Virus record (IMG/VR): IMGVR_UViG_3300033155_001652
Coordinates: 1 to 52,638 of that record
Strand: one strand, 5' to 3'
DNA length: 52,638 bases
Source: a virus
Positions 1 to 9,136 of this stretch are shown here, piece after piece (positions within the stretch are counted from its first letter, which is position 1; each line of letters starts with the position of its first letter). The position numbers and the translations under genes are program-made. The notes under the pieces are model-generated. The model saw only the letters and a list, made by a program, of their open reading frames with translations, had not been told where the DNA came from and searched no databases.

Positions 1-113
1 TATATCTCAACCGCATAACTACCGTTTGAACCCTTAATACCTACAGAATATCCGTCAGGCAAATCTTTCGGCCCTTTCGCAGCTTCCAACAACAGTAGAA
101 GAGCGCGTTCCAT
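1..113 (-). CDS. Partial hypothetical protein, 3' end outside window
   Basis: The first 37 codons of a gene that runs off the left edge. It starts at the ATG overlapping the TGA stop of the next gene upstream (TGATG), so it is translationally coupled. The visible N-terminus is hydrophobic and leucine-rich (MERALLLLLEAAKG) and then turns glycine-rich. Too little is visible to assign a function. Its place downstream of the terminase genes fits a packaging or head-gene operon. Confidence 0.6.
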   Translation of the reverse strand, partial: MERALLLLLEAAKGPKDLPDGYSVGIKGSNGSYAVEI

Positions 114-478
114 CAACAGTCTCCGGCAGCGATCATGTTAATAGTGGTCTCGTTGGCACCAATGGTTACAAAAAGAGCAGTAATACCGCTCTCATTCATA
201 GTGACCATGCCGCCTTTAAGGTTAAACCCAGCTTCGGTATCAACGTTAAATTTAACGAGAACTTCATAATCAGAGTTAATAAAAATCCTTTTGGCTAACG
301 TAACCCCTCCCAAACTAATCTGAAAGTTAGCGGCTGTCCCTGCGGGGATTTTTATAGGTTGATGCGTTGTCACACACTCATAGTCTGCTGAGTCGCTGAT
401 GACTTGTTTAGCTTCTTGCGATTTTGTTGTTGATTCGATGCTCTCAAATGAGGCAGATATTTTTACAGTTTTAGCCAT
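113..478 (-). CDS. Hypothetical protein, possibly virion-associated
   Basis: A 121-aa protein with a clear ribosome binding site (AGGAG, 7 nt before ATG). It is rich in beta-branched residues with alternating hydrophobicity and has no visible enzyme motif. A middle segment (PAGTAANFQISLGGVTLAKRI) looks like a small beta-sandwich. It lies between a Rossmann-like protein and a truncated gene in the operon that starts at the terminase. A structural role is inferred from position only. Confidence 0.6.
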   Translation of the reverse strand: MAKTVKISASFESIESTTKSQEAKQVISDSADYECVTTHQPIKIPAGTAANFQISLGGVTLAKRIFINSDYEVLVKFNVDTEAGFNLKGGMVTMNESGITALFVTIGANETTINMIAAGDC

Positions 479-489
479 AACTTTTACTC

Positions 490-1446
490 CTATAATTTAC
501 CGATTGGTGCAGCTCCTATATTATCAGATGTAGTGCCGCGAAATTGTTTTGGGGATTTTTCCGGCGCACTTGTCGCCGTGTTATTAGTAATCACGTCGTC
601 AAGCCAATTGTCACCCCATAGGCTAACTTGCTCCTCTACAGAGTCTCTACCCATGTTTAATATCTTCATCACCTTGGCAACTTTAGCAGGCGGCTTTTTA
701 CGCTTTTTAGTTTTTGTTGTTCGCTTAGGCTTAGTCGTCTCCAAATCCTCGGCGCGTAAGGTATTCAAAGGTAAATCCTGAGTATCGACGGCGACAATAA
801 CGTCTTCACCAAGGCGATATATCACGCGGTTAGTGAGGCGACCCTCCCCCACCTTTTCGCATGTAGCACCTTCGTATTCCTCTTTAAGTGTCGCCTCAAG
901 AGCCTCTTCGCTTGGCTTCCACGAATTAACCGACTTGCCTGGGCGATCATGAAAACCTATCACAACCTCAATATAACAAGCTCCTGCGGGCGCTAGGAGA
1001 GACAAAACACTCTTTAATACTGAACGTGGGTCAACCGCTTCTTCTAAACCTTCGGGCCAAATAATAAGATCCAACCCTTTATGATCTTTAGAATCAGGCC
1101 ATCTCTCGGCAAACATGATTTTCTGTTCATCTGTCTTAACGAGAAGAGATAAAACGGAATGTATTGCGTTTTGGAACAGATAGCGAGGCTCATAAACATA
1201 AACTTTTGACGCACCGCGTCGTATGGCTTCGGCAACGATACCACCATTACCAGGGCAAATGACTCCAACCTTGAGGCCGTCTAGTTTTTTGATGCCAAGA
1301 TCATCCATATATTTGGCGGGGCTAAAGTTACCTGGGAGGACGACATCTTTATCAAGCGGAACCCTGAATGAAAGTTTATCTCCTGATGTAAATTTAGAGC
1401 TTCTTACAAGCTCTTTTGCCCTCGTCTGGAGAGTTGACACAGCCAT
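490..1446 (-). CDS. Rossmann-fold protein, possible SAM-dependent methyltransferase-like
   Basis: A 318-aa protein. Residues about 57-165 have a Rossmann pattern: a hydrophobic strand, then the glycine loop CPGNGG, a helix, and an acidic end to strand 2 (YVYEP). A later segment (DLIIWPEG, then a helix and LAPAGACYIEVVIG) resembles the second half of a class I methyltransferase. The loop departs from the usual ExGxGxG, so activity is uncertain. The C-terminal 100 residues are low-complexity, with a lysine-rich stretch (about residues 235-255). The RBS is AAGGA. Its place in the terminase operon is unusual for a methyltransferase. Confidence 0.5.
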   Translation of the reverse strand: MAVSTLQTRAKELVRSSKFTSGDKLSFRVPLDKDVVLPGNFSPAKYMDDLGIKKLDGLKVGVICPGNGGIVAEAIRRGASKVYVYEPRYLFQNAIHSVLSLLVKTDEQKIMFAERWPDSKDHKGLDLIIWPEGLEEAVDPRSVLKSVLSLLAPAGACYIEVVIGFHDRPGKSVNSWKPSEEALEATLKEEYEGATCEKVGEGRLTNRVIYRLGEDVIVAVDTQDLPLNTLRAEDLETTKPKRTTKTKKRKKPPAKVAKVMKILNMGRDSVEEQVSLWGDNWLDDVITNNTATSAPEKSPKQFRGTTSDNIGAAPIGKL

Positions 1447-1451
1447 CTTTA

Positions 1452-1682
1452 TTATTCCTTAGCTTCAAGAGGTGTTCTCAATAGATTAATTTTCGATTCG
1501 GTTAATGTTATATCAAGCTTTCTAAAGTCACTGGCATAAACCTCGTTAGTGAAATAAAACTTTCTACAACCTTCGCACTTCCTCTTCCTCCTCTTGCTAT
1601 GACAATTAGAGATTTTAGATTCAAACTTAGGCCAAGTACGAATAACTTTACTTCCATCAAATTGACAAAATGGGCATATCAT
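1452..1682 (-). CDS. Small zinc-ribbon protein, NrdR-like N-terminus
   Basis: A 76-aa protein with two Cys pairs, CPFC at residues 3-6 and CEGC near residue 36, separated by a basic stretch (SKRRKRK). This spacing and the surrounding residues (MICPFC, KVI, then RRKRKCEGC and an aromatic/FTNE segment) resemble the zinc ribbon of NrdR, the repressor of ribonucleotide reductase genes. The ATP-cone that follows in true NrdR is absent. The start overlaps the upstream stop by ATGA. It probably binds zinc and nucleic acid; a regulatory role is inference. Confidence 0.55.
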   Translation of the reverse strand: MICPFCQFDGSKVIRTWPKFESKISNCHSKRRKRKCEGCRKFYFTNEVYASDFRKLDITLTESKINLLRTPLEAKE

Positions 1683-1951
1683 CTTTTTCTTATCCTTGAC
1701 CCGAAGTAGCTTTTCGGTCTGGGCAACTTCTTCTTCTTCCCTCCCGGTTTATCTGGTGCAATAACTCTGCGATGCTCAAGGTCACGTTCTCGGCGTCTTT
1801 TACGCGACCGCATCAAACTACTCGCCTGCCCAACCTCACCAGCAACTCTCCGGTTCAATCTGTACATAAGATTACGACGCTGGAAGTGCATTCCCTCCCC
1901 CAGCACTAAACGAGCTATAACCCTTGTTCTCTCAATTAAATTAAGGATCAT
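1679..1951 (-). CDS. Small very basic protein
   Basis: A 90-aa protein extremely rich in Arg and Lys (for example SRKRRRERDLEHRR and GGKKKKLPRPK), with no acidic cluster and no membrane segment. It probably binds nucleic acid. Its ATG overlaps the terminase stop (ATGA), and its own stop overlaps the zinc-ribbon gene in the same way, so the three genes are co-translated. Not recognised as a known family. Confidence 0.6.
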   Translation of the reverse strand: MILNLIERTRVIARLVLGEGMHFQRRNLMYRLNRRVAGEVGQASSLMRSRKRRRERDLEHRRVIAPDKPGGKKKKLPRPKSYFGSRIRKR

Positions 1952-3954
1952 GTCACAATATACCTCGGCAACCCTTTTTCATTATCCTTATTATCTGGCT
2001 TCTCGTCCGGCCATAAATAGTTACCACCCGTTTGCCATGTGCCTTTAACAACAGGATCATCACTATACCCTTTTGATGGTACATAAACTCGGTGACCTGT
2101 GCTTATTTCTGTTAAATACCAAATAGTGGCACCCCAAACGTCAGCCAGATCTTTCGACCCTCTCAGGGGATGATCTATTTTACCTTTATCTGTCCTCTCA
2201 AGCCTGCGCAATTCCTTACGTAACACCTCAGAGTATGGACAGTGAACCCGCCGCTCATAAAGCGAAGCGCGAGCCGTGAGGTATTGCATCGGCTTACGAT
2301 CCATTGAGATTTCAATAACCTTTAAGCCATGCTTTTTGAATAGCTGGGCGTTTGGTGGGCGGCTCCACTGGTCCATCGATACTGACCTGATAGGAAGACC
2401 ATTCTCCTGAAGCGTATAAATCAAATTACGAACGCACTCATGCTCAATTTCTCCAGCAGACGGTGGAATAATACGCAATACTGCATCGATATGAATAACA
2501 GGTGCGTATTCTTCCCCTTCTTTTCCGGTGCCACTATTACGTCTCACAACCTTAGTCATACCAGCGTCGTGGGCTATACAAAAGCCTGTAGCGTCTTCTT
2601 TTACCGACATATCAAGGGCTACATGACGCATAGCTCCAGGGCAACAAAGCGGTGCCGGTTCCCCACGCATATTTGTTGACATGAATTTATCCCAATGAAT
2701 AACTAGATCCTCTTCAGTCGTCCATTCAGAAACCCCGAAAATATGGGGCATATCGTGCGCCATCATTTCATCAATAAAAGTCCTATTGGTGATAAACGGG
2801 TGAGCAACCTCAACTGAAACGCCAGCTTTATCTCGAAGTGACCCTATGGGATCGCGCTCAAAATCAGGCAAGAAGTCATTAGGAAAATCAATACCATCTT
2901 CGCCGCGAGTCAACTTGGCGTCCTTATCAATAACACGAGAGCGCCCTGTTTCTGGGTTGAATGCTAAGGTATGCCACTTTTGATCGGCGTATGAATCTGG
3001 CGCTACATCCCAAGCGGAATAGTCGCGCACGAACACCCCAAGAGACTGCATATAGGTTTCTATTTCTCCTTCTGTCTTCGGCGGCTTAGATAAAGACTCC
3101 TGCGCAGCCCTGATACGTCTCTCAGTAAAATCTTCTGCGCCCCGCTTTGATGACACAAGGAACACAAAACCTCTAACCCCGTGTTTAGAAAAGCGAGACT
3201 GGATACGGCTAACAAGACCGTTATAGATAACCTCGGCTTTATCATATGCCTCGTCATCTGACATCGTAGACATCTTACCCCGGCCCATGAAGTTACCTTC
3301 GTCCACCAACCCAGCAATAACATCCATACCAAGGATATGAGCGTTGTTGGAGGTGCCGCCGATAATATAAATACCTTTATCTGGAAATCTAACCTCTTCC
3401 TTTGTCTCGATAAATTTGCCGCGAAAGAATGGTGATAAGTTGAGCTTGCCTGCTATCTGACCAAATGCCACCCTGCGAGCAAGCTCTTTTGTCTTTGAAA
3501 TCGGCGCGATATAAAGAGGCGAGCCGGGAGATAGTCCAAGAGTTGTCTGCGGATTCTTTAAGCATAAAAGCTCATAGAGAACGCGCATGATACACACTGT
3601 CGCGGTAAACGTTTTACCAACGCCAATCCCGCCTGTAAGAATGTATTCATGATAATCACCATTGAAGAAATCAATGATGTCTTGTTTATGTCTTGGAAAT
3701 ATTGACTTATGAATATCCCCAACTAATTCGGGGTCATTAATCCACTGCTCTATTGGTACTGGTTGAATCTCCCATTGATCCGCTGCTATCTCTTGACCAA
3801 TCGAACTAGAACCAGTTCCAATCTCTTCTTCGATGATCATCATGGCGCATCTTCGCTCACTCTCAGACAAATCGCCAAGCTCATAACCAATAAGCTTTGC
3901 TGCCTCTTCGGGCGTCCTATAAGAACGAAAATGCCCCTTCTCTTTAATTATCAT
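1948..3954 (-). CDS. terL: Terminase large subunit (ATPase/nuclease packaging motor)
   Basis: A 668-aa packaging motor that pumps DNA into the prohead and cuts the concatemer. Walker A GGIGVGKT is at about residues 108-115 and Walker B with the catalytic acid (AGLVDE) at about 214-219. The C-terminal RNase H-like nuclease has its conserved acids in HVALDMSV (about 448), SMDQW and SKDLADVWGA. It sits directly downstream of the small-subunit-like gene, and its stop overlaps the next start by ATGA. The RBS is a modest AGGT. It is somewhat longer than many TerL proteins because of an N-terminal extension of about 80 residues. The family assignment is firm. Confidence 0.95.
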   Translation of the reverse strand: MIIKEKGHFRSYRTPEEAAKLIGYELGDLSESERRCAMMIIEEEIGTGSSSIGQEIAADQWEIQPVPIEQWINDPELVGDIHKSIFPRHKQDIIDFFNGDYHEYILTGGIGVGKTFTATVCIMRVLYELLCLKNPQTTLGLSPGSPLYIAPISKTKELARRVAFGQIAGKLNLSPFFRGKFIETKEEVRFPDKGIYIIGGTSNNAHILGMDVIAGLVDEGNFMGRGKMSTMSDDEAYDKAEVIYNGLVSRIQSRFSKHGVRGFVFLVSSKRGAEDFTERRIRAAQESLSKPPKTEGEIETYMQSLGVFVRDYSAWDVAPDSYADQKWHTLAFNPETGRSRVIDKDAKLTRGEDGIDFPNDFLPDFERDPIGSLRDKAGVSVEVAHPFITNRTFIDEMMAHDMPHIFGVSEWTTEEDLVIHWDKFMSTNMRGEPAPLCCPGAMRHVALDMSVKEDATGFCIAHDAGMTKVVRRNSGTGKEGEEYAPVIHIDAVLRIIPPSAGEIEHECVRNLIYTLQENGLPIRSVSMDQWSRPPNAQLFKKHGLKVIEISMDRKPMQYLTARASLYERRVHCPYSEVLRKELRRLERTDKGKIDHPLRGSKDLADVWGATIWYLTEISTGHRVYVPSKGYSDDPVVKGTWQTGGNYLWPDEKPDNKDNEKGLPRYIVT

Positions 3955-3973
3955 GGAACCTACCTAGTGCGCG

Positions 3974-4549
3974 TCACACACCCTCCTTAGCCTCCACGGT
4001 AATTGTCTTAGGCACGATTTTAAGAGCCTTACTAACAGCCGCAAGCACTCGACGCCGTGATTTATCATCATCCAATGTAGATAGTGGGCTATCTTCACCG
4101 AAACGCTCAGAGAAAGATATTTTATGCTCTGTCCTGATATTTAAGTCCTGACCAGCCTTCGGGAAAACTCCCGTAGTTATAAGAACCTCAGTCAAAGTCT
4201 TTGTCGCTTTAATCGCTGTATTAAGAAAGCCGTTCTTACCCATCTCACTATTAGCGCCCGCATACTCCATAAGCGCGTTCTCGCGGATGTAAAGCAGCGA
4301 GTCCATGACATTACCAAGCATGTCACCAATAGCTTCACGCGACTTAATCATAGACTCGATATGATCTGCGGATTGCTTCTTTATATAAGCAGCATCCGCG
4401 TCTATCGTGCGCCGATCCACTTTGCAAAGATCAGCAATGACAGTATACGGGGTGCCTTGAAAGAGCATCTCGCGCACGAGCGCACGGCGTTTCTCGATAG
4501 ACTCAAAATCCTTAGCCAGTCTCACAGGCTCCATCTTATCGTCAGTCAT
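3974..4549 (-). CDS. terS: Terminase small subunit-like HTH protein
   Basis: A 191-aa protein with an N-terminal helix-turn-helix (about residues 20-55, REMLFQGTPYTVIADLCKVD followed by a recognition helix). A helical central region and a C-terminal tail with charged residues follow. The fold order, the size and the position immediately upstream of terL fit a small terminase that recognises the packaging site. Its ATG overlaps the stop of the 796-aa gene (ATGA), and a good GGGAGG lies 6 nt upstream. The assignment rests on context plus the HTH, not on a specific signature. Confidence 0.7.
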   Translation of the reverse strand: MTDDKMEPVRLAKDFESIEKRRALVREMLFQGTPYTVIADLCKVDRRTIDADAAYIKKQSADHIESMIKSREAIGDMLGNVMDSLLYIRENALMEYAGANSEMGKNGFLNTAIKATKTLTEVLITTGVFPKAGQDLNIRTEHKISFSERFGEDSPLSTLDDDKSRRRVLAAVSKALKIVPKTITVEAKEGV

Positions 4550-6936
4550 GCAACCCTCCCGAACAATTGACGTAAATTACCTCTCAACTGACTCGGCCTG
4601 TCCTCGGTCATAATAGCCACTAAACGATCACCAAACTCTAAGAATAGTTGTACCGACTCTGACATAAAGATCAGCTTCTTCAAAGCCTCAATTTCCTTAC
4701 TCTTAGCTCTGGTTTGTCGCCCTTTCTTAATACGTGCAATACGTGCCTTTAATATTCTATCGTAATCACGGAAATTGCCTGTTTTCTTGGCGTCGTCTCT
4801 CATTGTTTTCATAAACACATTAAACTCAGCCTTAGTGCGAACAGGCTTAGTAAGAAGACCAGCTATATCCTCTATGTCGCCTTTCGAGTAAGAGCTAGGT
4901 GCAAATTGTTGTGTTGTGTCTACTCTCGAAGGCTTATCTAACCCCTTAACATTTGGTATAGGAACATAAAGATCCTTTTTCGGCTTCAAAAGTCCTCTCT
5001 TGTTTAACCATTTCTCGATATCAAACAAAGACACTACACCAACATAATCAGTCGCCAAATTATCTATTGGCTGGCCTGTCTTGCTGTCCTTCAAAGGCCA
5101 CTCTACTGCAATACGTTTCTTGGAGAATTCAAGTTTTGCAAGTTCTTGTTGTGATTCTTTACTTGGTTTTTTCTTTATTTTGTTTACTAACTCTTTGATT
5201 TCTTTATTAATCGTCCTTATCTCTTTCAACGCAGACCTACGATTAAGTAACCATTCGCGCACGGCTCGAACAATATCCTGTTTATTAAGTAGACTCTTCA
5301 AATAATTTATAAACGTGCCTGTGTCAACACGCTTACCACTGCCAGAAAGTCCTAATGCCCTCTCTGGGTCTGAAACCGGAAGACCCTTCTTTGAATCTTT
5401 ACCCAATTGTTTCTTAGCTCTACCACCAGCGTCAACGTCGCCAGCCTTGATCTTTACTTGTCTAAAAACGTTGTATATATTCATGGGACTGCCAGTTACT
5501 TTACTTTTGACAGCCGGAATAAGTATATCCCGCTTATTGCCCTCTTTATCAGGTTTAGGATTAGAAATATCCGGCAATCCACTCAACTTCCAATCCCTAA
5601 TCGCAGCATAAACTTCTTCGGGCGTTTTCATACTCCTAAGCAACTCAATGAATTTTGGTTTGTCAGCTTTAGTGTAAGGAATAATTTCAAGCTCTTTAGG
5701 TGCAAATATTGGTTTATAAACTTCTTCAGGAGCTTTGAGACGTGGTGGTAATTTTACTGTCCAAGGATCGCCACCAGGCAACGACATAACAATCTTATCG
5801 CCTGGAAACAACTCTCTGGTCAGCGCCAGAGACGGCTCTCCGAGCAATTTCCTTATTTCAGCCCACACATCATGGATCTGCTTCTTTATAAAATCTTTAA
5901 TTGTTTCTTCAGTAGCACTACCTTTTTTCTTAGCCTCCAACACGCTATTAGCGAGTTCGCTTAATTTCTTGTCATCTGGCATACCCTGAATTATCTTACT
6001 TATAGTATTTTTCTTCAAGCCCATCCCAGCTTTGTTAGGTTTAAGCGAGATGAGTCCGTGTTTTTGTAACCTGTGTAAAGGTTGGTCAACGGGGCCAAAG
6101 ATTAAGTCTGCAATACGATATTTGAATTGAGATAACAATGATTCGTAGTTGTCGCCTTTAGTTGTCGCCTTCTTCAATGACGTTATGTATGAGCCAATTT
6201 GCTGTTGGATAACATTAACGCTTTTATGGTCAAGACCTATCTTAGACATACGAAGCATAAGATCCTCTTCAGACGGTGTATCTACTAAATCGTTGAGAGA
6301 TATCTCCTTACCTGTCAATTTAGATTTTTCTCTTTTTAGTATCCCCTGTGCATTTTTATTAACTACAGATAAAAGTGTCTTGAATAGTCTTTCAATACTC
6401 GCCCCACCAGGGGTTGTACTAGCTTTACTACTACCCCCTTTGGTCCACCGTTTCGATTGTGCTACCAAGAGACGATATAGGCCAAGCAGAGGACTGCCCA
6501 TTGTCCCAATTTTCTTAGTACCAATCCTACTAAAAACATCATTCACAACGTCTTGAGGAGTAAGCTTAAGTTGTTCTGGATGGGAATTAACAGTAATATG
6601 TTTACGTATCCCGTTCAATGCTGATCTTTCAAGCATAGGAAGTAATTTACTGTAGAGTTTAGCGAGACCTTCAGACGCTTTGGGGTTGTTATGAGTCTTT
6701 TCTAGCTCTGTAACAAGATCTACAATCTCTGCCTCTGTAAAATCATTAGCAACACCAAGAGACTCCTTCTCGGCTTCTTCCTCGTCTTCTATCTGATTAG
6801 TTTCTCTAGCGACTTCGTCATTAGCGGTGGGTGTAAGATTGTTTTGGTTGCCTATTTCACTAATAAACAATTTCTCAAAATCGTCTTTTTTAGCCTCGAA
6901 TAGATATGTCAACCGTTCAATTAAAATAGTATTCAT
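4546..6936 (-). CDS. Large unknown protein between ParB-like protein and terminase
   Basis: A 796-aa, strongly basic protein with no recognised enzyme motif. Residues about 85-165 (LYSKLLPMLERSALNGIRK, then LTPQDVVNDVFSRI and a hydrophobic helix) have the spacing of ECF sigma region 2, but the likeness is weak. Around residue 590-620 there is a charged coiled-coil-like stretch with KELVNKIKKKPSKESQQELA. The N-terminal 60 residues are acidic. The start follows GGGA by 7 nt, next to the stop of the ParB-like gene, and the end overlaps the terminase small subunit start. A packaging, virion-internal or transcription role is possible; none is shown. Confidence 0.6.
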   Translation of the reverse strand: MNTILIERLTYLFEAKKDDFEKLFISEIGNQNNLTPTANDEVARETNQIEDEEEAEKESLGVANDFTEAEIVDLVTELEKTHNNPKASEGLAKLYSKLLPMLERSALNGIRKHITVNSHPEQLKLTPQDVVNDVFSRIGTKKIGTMGSPLLGLYRLLVAQSKRWTKGGSSKASTTPGGASIERLFKTLLSVVNKNAQGILKREKSKLTGKEISLNDLVDTPSEEDLMLRMSKIGLDHKSVNVIQQQIGSYITSLKKATTKGDNYESLLSQFKYRIADLIFGPVDQPLHRLQKHGLISLKPNKAGMGLKKNTISKIIQGMPDDKKLSELANSVLEAKKKGSATEETIKDFIKKQIHDVWAEIRKLLGEPSLALTRELFPGDKIVMSLPGGDPWTVKLPPRLKAPEEVYKPIFAPKELEIIPYTKADKPKFIELLRSMKTPEEVYAAIRDWKLSGLPDISNPKPDKEGNKRDILIPAVKSKVTGSPMNIYNVFRQVKIKAGDVDAGGRAKKQLGKDSKKGLPVSDPERALGLSGSGKRVDTGTFINYLKSLLNKQDIVRAVREWLLNRRSALKEIRTINKEIKELVNKIKKKPSKESQQELAKLEFSKKRIAVEWPLKDSKTGQPIDNLATDYVGVVSLFDIEKWLNKRGLLKPKKDLYVPIPNVKGLDKPSRVDTTQQFAPSSYSKGDIEDIAGLLTKPVRTKAEFNVFMKTMRDDAKKTGNFRDYDRILKARIARIKKGRQTRAKSKEIEALKKLIFMSESVQLFLEFGDRLVAIMTEDRPSQLRGNLRQLFGRVA

Positions 6937-6939
6937 AGC

Positions 6940-7674
6940 TCAATCCCAATTGCTTAGTTCGTTCTTAATCGCCGTTGTAAGGAATTCATCTATTCTATCT
7001 GATTCTTTCTTACACACCCGTACCATCGCCGAGATAAATCCATGCAACTGCTTCGATGCGTCTACAATCAAATGAGATTTACCATTCTGTCCGACGTAGA
7101 GATACCCATGTTCTACTGTATCACCAGAGTCAACAAGGCACTCTTGTTGAAATGACCTAGCGTCTGCAAGAAGCCGCGTTCGATCTGCTACAGTCTTACG
7201 CTCTTCGCGCTCGCCGTCCGTATCTGCTTTGGTGGGAAGTGTTTTGCTTGCTTGTTTTGCACGAACAAGCATTCTCTTACGCGCCGTCTCTTCTTGAAGA
7301 TCCATCCGCTTACAAACTGTCTGCTCAATATGCGCGTACTTCTGCTTATTCTGTCTTCCCTTTTGGTTATTACGGCGCACGGACCAAAGCATTAACTCGG
7401 CTTCGTCGGCGTCTTTTAAGTGATGAAGAATATAACAAGGGAGCGTTCTCAGACCATTAGATATGGCCGCTTTATATCTATGCTCCCCGCCGACGATCAA
7501 GTATTTATCGCCAAGCGACGATCTTGGTACAACGTGTATAGGCTCATCAAACCCCTCTTCACCCATGGTAGAGACCAACGAGGCAAACTCAGAGTCTGCC
7601 ATCTCGTTGCAGTTCCACTCACACAGGACGAGTTTAGTCACGCTGATATCTGTTGTATCTAAAATCTCAACCAT
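6940..7674 (-). CDS. ParB/Srx-type nuclease-fold protein
   Basis: A 244-aa protein with the ParB N-terminal domain: an interaction strand, a GFDEPIHVV segment near residue 42, and the signature GGEHRYKAA near residue 62, the CTPase/sulfiredoxin-like box. A charged helical region with many Arg/Lys follows (about 100-170). A C-terminal HTH and dimer domain of chromosomal ParB are not obvious. Phage ParB-like proteins act in genome maintenance, as nucleases or in transcription; which applies here cannot be told. AGGGA lies 11 nt before ATG. Confidence 0.8.
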   Translation of the reverse strand: MVEILDTTDISVTKLVLCEWNCNEMADSEFASLVSTMGEEGFDEPIHVVPRSSLGDKYLIVGGEHRYKAAISNGLRTLPCYILHHLKDADEAELMLWSVRRNNQKGRQNKQKYAHIEQTVCKRMDLQEETARKRMLVRAKQASKTLPTKADTDGEREERKTVADRTRLLADARSFQQECLVDSGDTVEHGYLYVGQNGKSHLIVDASKQLHGFISAMVRVCKKESDRIDEFLTTAIKNELSNWD

Positions 7675-7724
7675 AATAGAATAGTCCCTCTCAAGAGTAT
7701 TCTACATTGATATAGCTAAAGATC

Positions 7725-8507
7725 CTAGTCTTTATCGTAAGACCCTAGAGATTCTCTAAGCTGAGAAATACCCTGCTTTATCAAAGATTTGACTTTCCAA
7801 AGTTTGAATTGCCCTTGGTAATAATCAACAATATCATTTTTACCAAATCCCTCGATAAGACTCATGCTAACCATCTTACGCAAAGGTTCTGGCAATTTTT
7901 TCATAGCCTGCTGAAGATCATACGATGCACCTACATTTGGTTCCTCGTATAGACCGCTATTAATATGATACGTCTCGGCTAGGATAGAAGGGGAATCGTC
8001 ACCATAAGAAGACGGGATGAAATGGGTATACGGTCTTTCCCCTGACCCTGGTTTTTGATCAGGATAAAGTGACCGTTTCTTCATCCAAGGATAAGCATAA
8101 CTTACCCAAGATGCCCCTTTTGATTGAGCTAAATCATAATCATATTTTAACGCAGCTTCCCAAACACCGTAAAATATCCGCGAAGGTGCCTCATGTTTGG
8201 GCCAAGGTGACGATCCACATAATTTATTAACGTAGGCTTGCATCCGTCCTCTTAGAATTCTTAGAGCTTGAGACGCTGAAGGGTCACCGTCTTTAATAGC
8301 ATTAATAAGAACCCCGTCCTTGAGGTCACACAACCCTATTACTGAGGCATTAACAACAGCTTCCCTTATGGGATGATGGGTAGGGTGGTAAACCCCCCCG
8401 ACCATACCCTCGACGCTCTCTAAAAATAATTCAGGGATATTAGTTTTCTCAGCAACAAACGACGATAACCGCTCGACTATTTTAATAATGGGTTTATCAT
8501 TTCGCAT
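7725..8507 (-). CDS. Phage RNA polymerase sigma factor, divergent sigma-70 family
   Basis: A 260-aa protein. Residues about 65-165 resemble sigma region 2: an RMQAYVNKLCG helix, then a WEAALKYDYD helix and a WVSYAYPWMKKRS segment corresponding to FSTYAxxWIR. Residues about 200-255 resemble region 4 (QQAMKKLPEPLRKMVSM, then an HTH). Regions 1.1 and 3 are missing or reduced, as in late sigma factors of the T4 gp55 type. The start was placed at ATG 8507 because AGGAGAG lies 7 nt upstream. An in-frame TTG at 8567 would add CAPCKANGPEE but lacks such a site. It probably directs host polymerase to phage promoters. Confidence 0.8.
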   Translation of the reverse strand: MRNDKPIIKIVERLSSFVAEKTNIPELFLESVEGMVGGVYHPTHHPIREAVVNASVIGLCDLKDGVLINAIKDGDPSASQALRILRGRMQAYVNKLCGSSPWPKHEAPSRIFYGVWEAALKYDYDLAQSKGASWVSYAYPWMKKRSLYPDQKPGSGERPYTHFIPSSYGDDSPSILAETYHINSGLYEEPNVGASYDLQQAMKKLPEPLRKMVSMSLIEGFGKNDIVDYYQGQFKLWKVKSLIKQGISQLRESLGSYDKD

Positions 8508-8591
8508 ATTTGTTCTCTCCTCTGGCCCATTTGCTTTGCAGGGGGCGCATTTTTCAACAACTCGCAATGATGGTGGATAACCACTTAGAAG

Positions 8592-8792
8592 TCAAGATGA
8601 AACATCAAATTTTTCTACCTCCTCTTTAAGCTTTAAGCTCGTAACCCAAGTGTCTATACGGTCATACATCAAAATATTTATTGCCGCTGCCATTATTTTC
8701 ATCAACTCATCAGGTGGAAATTCTGGAGCCAACAAAGCGCGGTCAAGCGCCAAGTTAAGCTTGACCGCCGCCTCAAGAACGTCGCTAGTCAT
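8592..8792 (-). CDS. Small hypothetical protein
   Basis: A 66-aa, mostly helical protein with a hydrophobic middle (MAAAINILMYDRIDTWV) and acidic ends. A strong GGGGGA lies 5 nt before the ATG. It sits between an unknown 102-aa gene and the sigma gene. No family recognised. Confidence 0.6.
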   Translation of the reverse strand: MTSDVLEAAVKLNLALDRALLAPEFPPDELMKIMAAAINILMYDRIDTWVTSLKLKEEVEKFDVSS

Positions 8793-8809
8793 AGATCCCC
8801 CTAATGGTG

Positions 8810-9118
8810 TTACAGGTTAAAAGAAATCTTTCGCTTCAAAACAATGGGTTCAGCCTTGAATACCAGTGGTTTTGGGTAGGAAATAACCGTTATCTTCTTC
8901 CCATCATACTGCTCATCCCCTTTTGCCGCTGCGCTTGTCACAGACCGAAGGATCTGAGCCTTACCGCTCATGTCAGTACCTTCAGGCACCGGCAGGGGAA
9001 TAAAGATAAACTTGCCATCGTCGCCGTCTGCAACGACTTCTACGAGGGCATAAGTTAATGGTTTCTTATCTCGCGTCCGTTTTGCCTTCGGCAAAGTAGT
9101 AGGGTCAATGGTTTTCAT
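8810..9118 (-). CDS. Hypothetical protein
   Basis: A 102-aa protein with a basic N-terminus (KAKRTRDKK) and alternating beta-strand-like stretches (ALVEVVADGDDGKFIFIPLPV and ITVISYPKPLVF). It has a good RBS (GAGGA, 6 nt). No catalytic motif, signal peptide or zinc site is visible. It is co-directional with the 281-aa gene upstream and the sigma factor downstream. Confidence 0.6.
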   Translation of the reverse strand: MKTIDPTTLPKAKRTRDKKPLTYALVEVVADGDDGKFIFIPLPVPEGTDMSGKAQILRSVTSAAAKGDEQYDGKKITVISYPKPLVFKAEPIVLKRKISFNL

Positions 9119-9136
9119 AATATCCTCGTTTCTTTT

